A stretch of DNA of 64,000 nt from Hypericum androsaemum (lineage: Eukaryota; Streptophyta; Magnoliopsida; Malpighiales; Hypericaceae), in assembly GCA_963995505.1 (NCBI GenBank), contig OZ023198.1, forward strand, positions 1,674,001 to 1,738,000. Direction: 5' to 3'. The notes under the pieces were generated by a model that was not told where the DNA came from, ran no database searches, and saw only the letters and a program-made list of their open reading frames with translations. The translations under genes were made by a program, and so were the position numbers. This document shows, piece by piece, positions 31,800 to 44,439 of the stretch; the stretch's first letter is position 1; each line of letters starts with the position of its first letter.

Positions 31800-33112
31800 C
31801 TTTTTTTTTTGTCAAGGAGGGGGGTAAAGGTGCCCCTAGCAGAACTTTATTCAACTAAACTGAGAAAATACAACTGACCTCGGAAATGAGATATCTCTAA
31901 TATCCCTAAGCAAGAGGGGCCGAATACCCACAGGGAGGTTACAGAAATAATTAGTACCTAACGGAAACACAAAGCCATAGTTTGTTAGCCAATCCGCACA
32001 GGCATTCGCTTCCCTGTAGATATGGTGGACTCGCACCTCCCACTAGCGGCTAAGGATCTCGCGAATGTCCAAGAGGAGGGGGGAGCAGTTCGGGTTAGGA
32101 TGGTCCTGGCCTCGAATTAGATCAACAACAATTCGGGAATCCACCTCTAAACGTAACTTTTTGATTCCGAGCTGCCATGCCATCTCTAGACCACGGAGGG
32201 CAGCCCACAATTCCGCCCCCACACTAGTGCAATAGCCTAGATTGGCCGCAAATCCCTTAATCCAATCTCCCTTGTTATCTCTAATAAGCCCACCTGCTGA
32301 TGCACGCCTCGTTGCGGCTCTCATTGCCCCATCAGTGGTTAAGGCCATCCAGCCCGCATCGGGCGGGTCCCAGCCGATTAAGAGTTCACGTCTTTCTGGG
32401 GAGGTTTTCATTTGGCTTGCAGCCTCCAATGCCTGGTTTATCTCCGCAACCCTACGAAAATATAAACAAATGTGTTAGTTGATCGTTGTTCTCCTTCCCC
32501 CCACACATCATAGTTTCTCCACATCCAAATGTAATGCACAGTAACGATGAAGGTAGAAGTCCAGTCATTAGTGCAGTTTAGATTGGAATCCAGCCAAGAT
32601 AATAAATCGCAGGCGAAGAAGTTCGAAGTGTTTAGGTTCTTCTCTCGCAGCATGCGTAACCAACTTCCTCTAACTTTGTCGCAATCCCAAAGTGCGTGAA
32701 GCACTGTCTCCTCCGAGGTCTTGCAGGATGGGCACTTGGTCTCCTATGTCATATGTCTATTCCTCCTGACCACATTGGTGAGCAGACGCCCATAGCCAGC
32801 CAACCAAAGTGTCTTCTTCAGTCTTTGGGGTCCATTCCATTTCCAGATCTGTTCCCACAAGTTTGGCCCTCCCACTGGCTCGTCTCCACAGATCAGTTGG
32901 TATGCTGATTTAGTTGAGAATAGGCCATTGGGAGAGAGTCGCCAACTGAGTGCATCGAGTCCTCTTTCTATCCTCGGAGGGGGATGACCTACAATTTGAA
33001 ATAAAACTGAGGTAGGTAAGAAATTCTCGAACATGTGCCAGTTCCATTCCCCCCTCCCCCCCCCCCCTGGAGTTGTTGCTTTCCTAACAGTCCAAGAGAG
33101 GAAGGAATTAGG
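31800..33112 (-). mobile_element. 5'-truncated LINE (L1/RTE-like with plant RNase H), 1.3 kb
   Basis: Read on the minus strand it has a zinc-finger RVT segment (near 33000-32600; SAYQLICGDEP, LLTNVVRRNRH, MLHALWDCDKVRGSW) and an RNase H domain (32429-31851; TTDGAMR, GAELWAALRGLEMAW, HHIYREANACADWL). A TAG at 32043 interrupts the RNase H frame. It ends in an A-tract (T-run at 31800-31810) preceded by AATAAA. The 9-bp direct repeat CAACCGTCC at 31791-31799 and 33113-33121 is the target duplication. Endonuclease and reverse transcriptase are absent, so it cannot move by itself. Confidence 0.88.
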
Positions 33113-33414
33113 CAACCGTCCTTACCCAAGCTTCCTCAGGTAGCCGCCCCCTGGTCGTCTCCAGTCCGTCCTTACCTTTTCTTGTTTTTAGGATTTCAAG
33201 GCTCCCGTTCATTTGTTATTTACAATGATGACAGGGAAAAACTATCCAAATTTGTATTTTCGGGAAGAGTGAACGAGGAAGGGATAATTAAAATATTAAT
33301 AAAAAATATATTTAAAATATAAAAAGTACGCCGGTCGGACTGGTCGAAATACGATCCAGAGGCTAGAATGGATTGCTCTCCGGGTCATTTTTAAAAACTT
33401 TCTTTTTACCCCAT
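33113..33414. other. Short segment between two LINEs
   Basis: No gene is seen. The patch at 33325-33395 (GCCGGTCGGACTGGTC, then ATTTTTAAAAAC) resembles the CCGGT-rich patch ending near 28715 and may be one end of the same repeat family. Confidence 0.3.
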
Positions 33415-33426
33415 AAATTAAACTGT

Positions 33427-36400
33427 AGACCGAGCCAGTGAAGCCAGTGAGCCCGATGAAGCCAAGCCCTCCTCCAAGTTTTGGGCCCCCGGGGCAGCCC
33501 CACTCCAAGATGAACCCGGCGACCCAGAAATGGTTGAATCACGGAGCGGGCCTTTTACGACCTCTGAAGGTGCGACTTCCGAGATCATGATGGAGAAGGG
33601 CCCGGACCCCTCTGACATGTTCTCTTAATGCGACAATCCACTGTTTGCCATCCTTTCTCTCTTCATCCTTTTACTCTTACCTACTTTATTTACCTATGTC
33701 GAGTCCTTCGATCTTATTTTGGAACTATTGTGGTTCCGAGAGTCCCCATTTTTTACAAGTCACTAGGAACTTGATTCAGCAGTATAAGCTGAGTATTTTG
33801 GTTATCCTTGAGCCTCCAATCTCGGGGAGCAAAGTATATATGGTTTTCCAGCGCCTGGGCTTCTCGAACGTCGAGCGCGTTGAGGCGTCTGAGTGTAGTG
33901 GAGGCATTTGGCTTCTTTGGGACGAACCCACTGTTCAGCTCTCCATCCGGGCTCGGGATAGCCATTTTATTTTGGCGAGAGTCAGCAACCATCAAGGTAC
34001 CTTCCTTCTCACTGCTGTGTATGCTAGCCCTAGACCCACTGAACGCCAATTCTTGTGGGATTGTCTCATGGCCCTCAGTGCCACCATTAATAGACCTTGG
34101 ATTCTTGGAGGAGATTTCAATGATATTCGGTCACTTGATGAGCGGCAAGGGGGTTCGGGCGGCCTCTCTGACCAAAATTTTCACTTTGCGGAGTATATTG
34201 ACACCTTAGGCCTCTCATTGACGATGGGTTTCTGAGACCAAGGTTCACTTGGGTTCGTGGTCGTGAGAGCACCACCCGGATCTCCAAGCGCCTCGATCGT
34301 GTTCTGTGTAATAGGGATTGGCATTTAGACTAGCCTGAGGCAGTTGTCAGACACCTTCCGCGGGTGGCCTCTGACCACTCTCTGATTCTCCTTGACTTTC
34401 GGCCGAGTGAGGGAGGGAGTAGCCGGGAGAGGCCCTTCTGTTTTCAGGCTGCCTGGCTGCTCCATTCTGACTTCATGCCTTTCCTTGATACCGAATGGCC
34501 GAGACCCTCCCTGGCTAGCAGTGCATTAGATTCCCTTACTCCGGCTCTTCGTTAGTGGAACCGTGAGGTTTTTGGGCATATCCTCCAGCGTAAAGATAGA
34601 TGCATTGCTAGACTTGGGGGTGTTCAGAGGTCATTGGCAGCTGGGGTTACACGTGGCATTATCTGTCTGGAGGACAAGCTGCGCCTAGAGTTGGAGGTTA
34701 TCCTTGATCAGGAGGCGCTCTTTTAGATGCAGAAGTCTAGAAAACAGTGGATTGTTGACGGCGATCGCAACACTTGCTTCTTTCATACCTTAACTATTGT
34801 TTGACGGCATGAGAACCGGGTGTGTGACCTCATCTCCCCCAATGGCGAGTGGATTTGGGATCAGGACTCCCTCTGCTCCTTGGGTATGTATCATTTTTTA
34901 TGCCTGTACTCTGAGGATGAGCCACTTCGGCCGATCTTTCCTTTTCGGAATGGCTTTTCCGCCTTGGAGGATAGTTTACTTTCTCACCTGTGTAGCCCGA
35001 TCTCCCATACTGAGATCCGGGATGGCTTGTTCCAGATGGGGCCCTATAAAGCCCCAGGCGAGGATGGGTACCAGTTTATCTTCTTTTAGAAGTGTTGGGA
35101 GGTTGTAGGTGACTTAGTGTGTCAGGTGCAGGCGTTCTTCCACAGTGGTCGCCTCCCTCCTTACCTGAACACTACCTTAATCACTCTCCTCCCTAAAGTC
35201 CCTACGCCTGAGTCGCTGACCCAGTTTCAGCCCATTAGTCTATGTAGTATTTTTTACAAGATCATTACTAAGATTCTCGTGGGTAGGCTTAAGCCCCTCT
35301 TGGATACTATGGTCAGTCCGATGCAGTCCAGCTTTGTCGCAGGCCGCTACATATCTGATAACATTGTTATCCTCCGTGAGGTGGTTCATTCGATGCCCAA
35401 GAAAAGGGGTGAGATCGGTTGGATGGTTATTAAGCTTAGCCTTGAGAAGGCTTACGACCGTCTTAGTTGGGACTTCCTCCAGAAGACTCTTCTTCTGACT
35501 GGGCTTCCTCAGACCTTCATTGACTGGATTATGGAGTGTGTTTCGACTACCTCGATACGAGTGCTTTGGAATGAGGGGAAGACTGATGCTTTCCTTCTGA
35601 CCCGTGAGATTCGTCAGGGTGATCCTATTTTCCCTTACCTTTTTGTTCTCTGCATGGAGAGACTCTCTCATGCTATTGAGCAACTGGTACAGGCCTGTAC
35701 TTAGGCCCCTATCCGCCTGACGCGCTGTGCTCCCCCCCTTTCCCAGCTGATGATTGTCGATGACCTAATTCTCCTATGTGAGGCCTCCTTGGCCCAAGCT
35801 GAGGTGGTACGCGACCTCTTGGAGACCTTCTATGGTTGCTCGGGGTAGCGAGTTAGTCTGTCAAAGTCTAAAGTCATGGTTTCCTAGAACATTGGCTCGG
35901 AGCTTGCTAGTTAGATCAGCCATGTTATGGGTATCCCCTTGACCTCAAACTTGGGCTAATACTTGGGTGCCCCGACTGATCTCAGAAGGGACTGTCGTCA
36001 GTCGTACCACTTTATTCTGGAGAGGCTTCGTGGCAAGATGGCCGGCTGGAAGGCTAGATCCTTGAGTAGGGCAGGTCGTCTGACTCTCGCCCGCTCTATT
36101 CTTTCCTCTATCCCCTCTCATACGATGCAGACAGACCTATTACCTACTAGTCTCTGTTGAAACATGGATCGTTGTATTCATGAGTTCGTCTGGGGTTTCT
36201 ACCAGGATGCCCAACGGATTCACCTTGTTGACTGGGATACCGTGTGCCTTCCTAAGGAGATTGGTGGCCTTGGGCTCCGGCCTATGTGGACGGTCAATAT
36301 GGCATCTTTTGCCAAGCTGCCCTATAGGTTCCTCCAGTCTCAGGACCCCCTCTGGGTACGTGTTCTGATTGGCAATTATTGCAGGGTTGGCACCGACTTG

Positions 36401-38124
36401 GACCTGCTGAAGCTGAAGCTGAAGCAGCACTCTTCTACCACCTGGCAGGCCATGGTGAAGGCCCGACCAATTCTTTCCCACGGTCTCCATCGAAACGTGG
36501 GTAATGGCCTTCGTACGTCCTTTTGGGATGGCCCTTGGCTCTTTACCTCTCCTCTCCGGAACTACCTCCTTGGCAATCTTCCTGCGGAGGAGGCCGGGAA
36601 GTGGGTTTCAGAGTACTGGTCCCCTGGGGATGGTTGGGATATTTCCCATTTGGAGACACTTCTACCTCCGCATATTATTAGCTCTATGACTTCGACTCTT
36701 TTGCAGATCTCGCCAGCGTGGACAGACTCACTGTCCTAGAGTCTCACTCGGGATGGGCGTTTCTCTATGCAGTCCATGTATAGAGCTTTGAGCAGGGATA
36801 CAATGATGCCATCTGCCAACCCAATTTGGGCTCGTATCTGGACTATACATGCTCCTGAGAGGATCCAATTCTTCATCTGGCTGTTTTGTCATCGCAAGCT
36901 GATGATGAACGTAGAGCAGACATGGAGGCACTTCACGGAGGATGATACGTGTCCGAGATGTGCTACTGAGTCTGAGTCTCTGATGCATATATTTTGTGAT
37001 TGCAGATTCTCTAGGAGGGTGTGGGCTACTCTTCTGCCGCGTCCGCCACGTGACTTCTACACTGAGACTGCCCCCCGTCATTTGCTCTGAGCTAACACCT
37101 CTGACACCACCACTCCCACGGATGGCCCATCGTGGGCTATGACCTTTGTGACTGCGTGCTGGCAGCTTTGGCGCTGGCGGAGTGACTCTGTTTTTCGGCC
37201 AGGCACCACCTTGGGACACCCCCCGTCCCTCATTACTTCTCAAGCACGGGAGTTTGCTCATGTCCTAGCAGACCGGAATACTCCACTCCCCCCCCCCCCC
37301 GTCGGGAGATCCTAGTTTCATGGCAGAGACCTATGAGAGGCTTCGTCAAGCTCAATACGGATGGAGCTTCGATGGGCAATCCAGGTCCTGTTGGAGCTGG
37401 TGGTATCACCCGAGACTCGGGTGGCACTTGGGTATGTGAATTTGCCAAGGACATTGGGAGATGCACCTCTTTGGCTGCAGAGCTCTGGGCGTTGATCCTT
37501 GGGCTCGAGCTAGCTTGGGAGAGGGGGTTTAGGAGGGTCCATGTGGAGTTGGACTCGTCGCTGGCCATTCTCTGCATTGGGCATCCAGTAGACCATGCCC
37601 ACCCTCTGGCTACGCTGATCTCGAGGGCGAGGGAGCGTTTGACAATGGACTGGGAGATTGATCTTCAGCATACCTGGCACGAGAGAAATCATGTAGCGGA
37701 TGCGCTCTCCAAATTTGCTCTCGAGCTTCCTTTTGAGTATGTTGTTTTTTACGCCCCCTTGGTCTCTTGTATTGATGTGTATTTGGATGATTTGCGGAGT
37801 ATTAGCCTTCCTCGTTGTACTTATTTGCCTAGAGATATGGATGACACTGAGCCTAGGGGAGATTTTCCTTCCCGGGATGTATTTTCTAGTGGCGGTGCAA
37901 GGCCAGGTTATGCGATACTCCAAACGCCAATGAGGGATTTTCCTTCCCGATGTACTCTTTCCCTATCACGGATTTTTTTCACTGGATTTTCTCGTGATAT
38001 GGTTTTGACGAGGCCAGTGGTCGCAACCTCACAAGAGGCCGAGAGGGGACCTTGCACTTAGTATATTGTATTTGGCCATTTCGTCTATATACTTAGGTGT
38101 TTTGCCCCTCCTCTTCCACCAAAA
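33427..38124 (+). mobile_element. Near-complete but decayed LINE, 4.7 kb, with 12-bp target duplication
   Basis: Flanked by AAATTAAACTGT at 33415-33426 and 38125-38136. In order it has a possible end of ORF1 (to a TAA near 33627), an APE-type endonuclease (33700-34230), reverse transcriptase, a zinc-finger RVT segment and RNase H (37333-37740). Most of ORF1 is missing at the 5' end. The 3' end is A-rich and abuts the target duplication. Confidence 0.9.
33645..38061 (+). pseudogene. LINE ORF2: endonuclease, reverse transcriptase, RNase H, with many stops
   Basis: The endonuclease reads VYASPRPTERQFLWDCL then ILGGDFNDIRS, the catalytic GDFN box, and ends by frameshift near 34230. One frame then stays readable from 34236 to about 37090: SDHSLILLDF, KAPGEDG, QFQPISLCSIFYKIITKILVGRL, SFVAGRYISDNIVI, and a VDDL catalytic box in place of the usual ADD. 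In that frame I count 13 stops, nine of them TAG (34331, 34553, 34724, 35087, 35702, 35846, 35885, 35912, 36737). A frame change follows, then RNase H (LNTDGASMGNPG, AAELWALILGLELAW, HERNHVADALSK). The enzyme would nick target DNA and copy the LINE RNA; this copy is dead. Confidence 0.88.
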
Positions 38125-38136
38125 AAATTAAACTGT

Positions 38137-38900
38137 GAAACAGTCTCTTTTTTTTTTGCTAGTGCGCCTTAAGCAGATCGAGACCTTGTATTTTATAGCA
38201 ATGGGATGGCTTAATGGGGTTTAGACTTCACCTTTTCCAATGAGGTTGCAGGGGATAATTTAGGGATAGCAAAAAAATCCACCTTTGGGTCATGAAATTA
38301 CCTTACCTTACGGGTCAATTTTTAAAGTTAGATTTTTGGTTTGGAAACATATAAATCTAGACTCGGATCTTACGTATAGATTCATAAATAAGATCATAGA
38401 TATTAGTTTTTTATAAACTATTAAACATTATTTGACACTCGTTGTGCAAAAAATATATTATTTATTTCTTAGCTACGTTAATAATGCCATCAATTAGACT
38501 TAAGATAAAACATTAGTATTTTACTATTTTGCGTTAAAATGATAAAATTATTTTGTAAAACAATAGATCTAATAATAGAGTATGAATCTTGGATTAGAAT
38601 TTGAGAATCCTACTAAGTCTGGATAGTTACCCTTGGATTAAGGTATAGTCTAGATTCTATCTCTGAATTTAGGATATGGGTAGATCTTATAGACACTTAC
38701 CATGTCCTACCCATTTTTTGGTATTTGCTTTTCCAGGAAAACTGTTTTTTTTTTCTTCTATTTTATGGTATTTGTTTGCTTGCGAGATATGGGTGCAAAT
38801 TCAGTGGGGACATGGGTAATCCCCACTGAAAGGGATAGGGGCAATATTAAAAATACAATAATTTAAAAAAATATCAGTAAAATAATACAATTTATGGAAA
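38137..38900. other. AT-rich intergenic DNA
   Basis: No gene is seen. A perfect 11-bp-arm hairpin (TTCAGTGGGGA, 9-base loop, TCCCCACTGAA) lies near 38799-38829. Confidence 0.4.
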
Positions 38901-38909
38901 TCGAGTATG

Positions 38910-39260
38910 GGAATATTGGTTTCCATTTTCTCGGATATTGGTTTCCATCTTCTATGCTATTGGTTTCATTCTGCTATGATATTGGTTTCATTCTACTATG
39001 ATATTGGTTTACATCTTCTATGTTATTGGTTTCATTCTACTATGACATTGGTTTCATTCTACTATGATATTGGTTTCATTCCACCGTGATATTGGTTTTC
39101 ATCTTCTCCAATATTGGTATCTCATTATAAGTAAAAATGTATACCATTTGAATGTATTGGTTTTATTCTTCTCGAATATTGGTTTCATTCTTCTCGAATA
39201 TTGGTATCATCGTTCTAGGATATTGGTATCATTCTACTTTAATATTGGTATCATTCATCT
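38910..39260. repeat. Minisatellite, about 20-24 bp unit
   Basis: The phrase ATATTGGTTTCATTCTACTATG recurs with small changes (ATTGGTTTCCATCTTCT, ATTGGTATCATTCT) about fifteen times. Unit length drifts between 20 and 24 bp, and the array is broken briefly near 39120-39155. Confidence 0.8.
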
Positions 39261-40088
39261 ATGAATTTTTGCTAGAATTTTAAGCACTAAGTTCAAACAC
39301 CAACATAAAGTTCCGATCTTTAAATACAAAATCATCAGAACCACATGAAATCGACCAATCCAGCAATAATCAAAGTCGAAACAGCATATGGGTCATTTCT
39401 TTCAGACCAAATAATCAACGAAAAAACTGGTGAAAAAAACCCCAAAAAAAGGATTAAATAAAAGAGGGAATGAGACTTCAAGAAAAAAATGAACGGGGAC
39501 GGCGGGAGGGGAGCGGCGGAAAAAAATGAACGGGGGGGAGGGAATAAAATATAGATAGTATTTTTTTTGGATTATATAGGAAACTGGTGGAACCCTAATG
39601 AGTATGTTTGGATAAAAACTCGAAAATACCCTCAACAAATTATGGCCATCAGATCTGTAAAAAAAGAATTTGATCAAATCTAAAGGCCCATATTTAGTCC
39701 ATACCATGGGGATGACTTTTATGTAGTCTCCCTGAATCCAAATCTGTGAGATATACGTGAGTTAAATCGTTTGGAAAACATTTTCTTAAAAGCTAACTAC
39801 TCATATAAACATAAACAACACAATATTTTTTTTAGAATTTTTTGAAATATTTTTTATGAGCAAAATTTGTCATATCTTAATTTTTAAACCCTGATAACTT
39901 TTTGAAATATCATTCAAACAACATTAACGTGTTTTTTCTTGTAAAATCGATTACATGGAAAAAAATTATAGTTTATGAAAAACAACCCGAGCCTAAAATA
40001 ACGAGTAATAGTTTTATCAAAGATGGGTTATGCATGTTAAATTAGTTGCCAATTTAGGAGGTGTTGAATTTCCAACCCGACCAACTTT
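39261..40088. other. AT-rich intergenic DNA with purine runs
   Basis: No gene is seen. A purine-rich stretch with (A)n and G-runs lies at about 39418-39550. Confidence 0.4.
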
Positions 40089-40101
40089 GACTAGCTGAGT
40101 T

Positions 40102-41047
40102 TTTTTTTTGAAGAACAAAGAACATATATATTAGAATCAGATAGGAAAGTCTGTAAACAAAAGAGCATCTAGTTTCAAGGGATGGAGATATGACCAATCT
40201 CCTAGAAGAAGACCTAATCTCTCTTGTTTACTAAGCCAATCCGCGATTCGATTAAGAGATCGCGTAATAATGATAATTTTACACAACGGTAAGGCAAACA
40301 AAGCTTGTTTAATATCTTGAACTAGAGGTTCCAAACGCCACGGACAAAGGCCAATGGACTTCAAAAGGGAGGCCGCCACCAGGCAGTCGGTCTCCACAGA
40401 AGACACATCACAAGCAAAGTTTGAGGCGACTAAATCAAGAGCGGCTTGAATCGCCCTGAGTTCGGCTTCGAGAGGAGAAGCTGCACTACACAAACTGGTA
40501 TGGCCACAGTGGAGTAGGCTTGAATAATCTCTAGCAACCGCTGCAATTCCTGACTAAGAAGTAGCATCCCACCAAGAGGCATCACAGTTGAGCTTCCAAG
40601 ATCCCACCGCCGGTGCGATCCAAGACGAAGCTAGGTTAGTTCCGGTTTGTTGAAACCGCGAAGAGGTACCTAGTACCTGCAAAGATTCCGAGCTACAATA
40701 AGAAGTACGACGTGCTGTGGCAATCGGATCAGGTAAAACATCATTGAAAAGACAATCATTCCTAGCTAACCAAATGTACCAACACAAGTAAAAGGCACTA
40801 GAAATCAGGTAATTCCAATCATCAGGATCAATCATCGCAAAAAAATCAGTCATCCAATCACCAATATTCTCATGCACATGATAATTAAAACGTAAACCTA
40901 AGCTGCTACAAAGCCATGTAGCCCTTGCATGAGAGCATAGAAAAATAAGGTGGATGACAGTTTCATTAGCAAGACCACAAATAGAACAAAAGGGAGAGGG
41001 AGAAAGATGTCTTCAAAACAAGTTCTCTGTCGTAGAGAGGCCGTTCC
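40102..41047 (-). mobile_element. 5'-truncated LINE fragment, 0.95 kb
   Basis: The minus strand encodes a zinc-finger RVT piece (PFCSICGLANETVIHLIFLC near 40985-40925), YIWLARND, and an RNase H piece (SWKLNCDASWW, then LEAELRAIQAALDLV and LNRIADWLSK). A T-run at 40102-40109 is the poly(A) end. GACTAGCTGAGTT at 40089-40101 and 41048-41060 is a 13-bp target duplication. Its RNase H differs clearly from that of the other two LINEs, so it is another family. Confidence 0.88.
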
Positions 41048-41060
41048 GACTAGCTGAGTT

Positions 41061-43990
41061 AGTACTAGAGAACATGGCTCTTGCTAAAAGAAAAATCCCT
41101 TTCTGCAGGTTTGGTGCGCACAGGAAGTCTCCAGCTGGACTGGGATTAGATTTCTAGTTTACACTTCCCGATAATTGTACCGATTAATTAAAATTTGAAT
41201 CATATGAGATTTTTACAAATTATCAAATTTCGTTCAACAATTATTTAATTGGGTAACAATTTGAGTAGAAACAAATTTCAATTTCTTAATGCGAGTTGTT
41301 TCATGATTTTTTCTGTTTGGTATAAAAAAGAAAACGTCATTCTCGACGGGCCACGAATGAGCTATCCTAGAACACGAGGCATCAGTAATGTCGGGTAATT
41401 AAGACAAGAAATTAGGTATGAAAATTGGTGGAAATGGAATCTCGTGTTTCTTAATGTCACTAGTGGAGATCAATACAGAATATAATCGAGCACTACTCGC
41501 TATTGCTAAAGTTAAATAACCAATATCTGAGATATTTTTCTAAATAGGATTTCGATAATTTTCCATTAAGTATTAAGAGATTTAAAAAATTGACCAAATG
41601 AAATGTGAGGTCTTTAATTAATCTTTAGTCAAATAACTTGTTTAAAGGTGCTCCAATTATGTCAATTTTAAGCACTTTCAAGCTACCTACTTCTCCATAA
41701 TGCCACCCAAAGGGTAACCGTCCATGCATTATGTTTTACCTGCAACCATTACTTTGTGCTTTTTGTAGTTTAATCTTTAAATATAAGTATATTACTCAAA
41801 AAGTCTATTTCTAGACCCACAAAAAAAATTAATTAGGTTGTGTATATGCGATATATGTTAACATTAGAACACGAAGAATGCAGTATATGTGCATATAAAT
41901 TTTAGTGCAAACTGTACTATTGATTGGGAGAGGGTCGACATATAATGTCGGGTTAATTACATATTAATTTCAGGCATTATTTTTTATTACTGAAATACCA
42001 TAAACATATAAGTTACATATATTATTAAGATATTTTAATATAAATGTAAGATTTTATTCAACTTATATGGTTAAGGGTATTGTCATGTTAAAAATTAAAA
42101 TAGAAAATATACACTGTTATGATAGATTTTTAAATTATTTATAAACTATAAATAAATAACTTGGGTTATAATGATTTTTTTTTAATCTGAAAAATAAATG
42201 GAAAACGAAAAGCTTCTCACCCTCATGATTTATATTTTATAGTTTCTAAATAGCCTGAACTTTTTTATAATTTACTATTATGATACATTAGAATACATGC
42301 TTTATATTTTATTCTTAGAAATTTTTTATTTATAATTTTTAAGAAATCATTTTCAAGTTTTTTCTCTATTTTCAATTTTATTCTTGGAAATTTTTATTTA
42401 TTATTTGTCCTACTAAGTACTAACTCAATGGACGAACGGGACTTAGGTCCAACCGTCTAGGGACTAAATCCATCCTAATAGTTTGGGTAGGGACAAAATT
42501 GTTCATTTGGGAAAAACTAATGAACTCTAATATTAATCACGTCGTAATTGTGTAATTAAGAGTATATTATATTCGATATTAAATATCAAAATTTTGGAAA
42601 TTCCAGATCTCGTCGTCGACTTCCCGCCATCACCTGAAAAGACCACCATCTCCCTGCCGAGATAGCCATCTCAACCGGAGCTCGCCCAGCCTTCCCATTT
42701 CTCGTTTTCTTCGCCAACCGCTCTCCTCGCTTGTCGGTTGGCTTCCTCTTCGGCGAGCATGTGGCGGTCATTGTTGCTTCTCGGGGGGTGGGTCGCTACC
42801 GACCTCCACCAGTTGGATTTTAATGTTTTATGTTTTACTTTCTGCTCCTTCGTTATATTTACTTTCTGTGATGTTGCTTGTAGTGTTATTGTTCTTATGC
42901 TTATTGTTTTAGCTCCCGAGCTGTTTATGTTCGTCTATTCCGATTTATGTTTTTCTGTTTATGCTTTTACTTGGATTGTCTTAGGCTTGATTTGCTATCC
43001 GGATGGATCTCTAAATTTGTCTTGTTTGAACTTTTCGACTTTGGTTCTCGTTTGTGTGCATCTCGTATCAATTCAAATGCCCACGAGGTTGCGTCTATGA
43101 CGTAACCTTGTGGTTATAAGCCGTTGCTTGTCTTAGCAAAATTTTGCATTGGTCATTAACTTTCGTAGCTTCTCGACCACCATTCACTTCTACCCGTGCC
43201 ATTCTGAAAACTTTGATTTGGTTTTTGCTTTCTGTTTAGTGTTATCTTTATTTATCTATGTATTTCTAATTTTTATTTTGTAACTTTGTACCTTAATATT
43301 ATACTTCGCGCCACTTTTTAAAAAAAATCACATGTTCCCATGCAATGAGATTGTGTTGACTTCGGAACCTATACGGTCTTGGTCTCACCCGTGGCCACAT
43401 CAGAGCAGATATTTTTTCCAATAAAACTTAATTTTTTATTAATACCCAAATTGTCCATATTTTATATCTACGCAATTTGGTTGAGAAACAAATTATTAAT
43501 TAATGCTCCAAACAGAAACTAGCATATGACCTGATTACTTCGCTACTTTTTCACGAAAAAAGTATTCGTTTATTTTATTTTAATCGAACTGTATATACTG
43601 GTGTATTGGATTCATCTAGTACTTATTATTCCTTTTTTTTAAATCTAGTACTTATCATTTAGTACTTTCTGATGAACCTTTACCTATATGCATTGTCCGT
43701 GGGATTAGATGGATGACCAAATCTGAAACTTTCCATGTTACTAGTTATGAGTTTACAAGTATTACAAATCTAATAACTTTGCTATGAAAATTCTAATGTG
43801 ATATTAGTTGATCTGGTAATTTGTTGTTGTTGGTACTATCGCGTAAAATTAAAATTAAAGTCAATCTTGTCGTTGACTTACGCTTTTTGGTAGGATATAA
43901 ATTTTTTAACCAATATTCATTTTTCTACGTAAAAGAAAAGGTTCATAAATCATAAATGCCAGAGAAGAAACTTATTTCTCGTAGGGCATT
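41061..43990. other. AT-rich intergenic DNA; unidentified GC-richer island 42600-43110
   Basis: No recognisable gene. Around 42738-43100 a 120-codon + strand frame encodes a Cys/Phe/Leu-rich hydrophobic product without a known motif. The following DNA is T-rich and ends in an A-run near 43320, which could be an old LINE or retro-copy tail. I would not annotate a protein here. Confidence 0.35.
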
Positions 43991-44110
43991 TGCGCTAATG
44001 TGACGTCATCAACCACCACTAGGCTGTGTAGGTACCTACGAAACAATATTATATGCATATATTATCACTCTCGTAAATGAAGCAAAGATTTAGACGTCTC
44101 AACCATTTCG

Positions 44111-44118
44111 ATATATAT
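44111..44118 (+). promoter_or_regulatory. Candidate TATA box of the MIR171 transcript
   Basis: TCGATATATATCTC, about 330 bp upstream of the hairpin and in its orientation, followed by a CT-rich stretch (44130-44160). This layout is common for plant MIR genes, which are transcribed by Pol II. Confidence 0.4.
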
Positions 44119-44439
44119 CTCTTTCATGGTTTCCACTTTCTTCTTTCTCCTTCGATTCTGATGAACTATTTGGCATTCCACCAAAAAAATGAAGAAGAAT
44201 GAACCAATTCTTCTTTATCTCATACTTTTACACCAATTTGTTATATCTGTTAAGAATTAGACCGACTTGAGTCAATTCATTAGGCCATCCGGGTAAGTGT
44301 CATTTGGCTCTTTTAGGGTTTCATCCCAAAAGGATGACATGTTAATGAAGGGATTCTTCCACTTCAAACCGAAGGAGTGATTTGGTGATCTCTTTGTATA
44401 ATCCTCAGGGTTGTTCGTTGGATCTTCGGTCTCAAAGTG

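Noticed and set aside
37333..38061. A stand-alone plant RNase H-like gene
   Set aside because: It lies inside the LINE, in the order expected for ORF2, and within the target-site duplications.
42738..43100. A small membrane protein gene
   Set aside because: The hydrophobic product follows from T-rich DNA, with no motif, clear promoter or supporting context.
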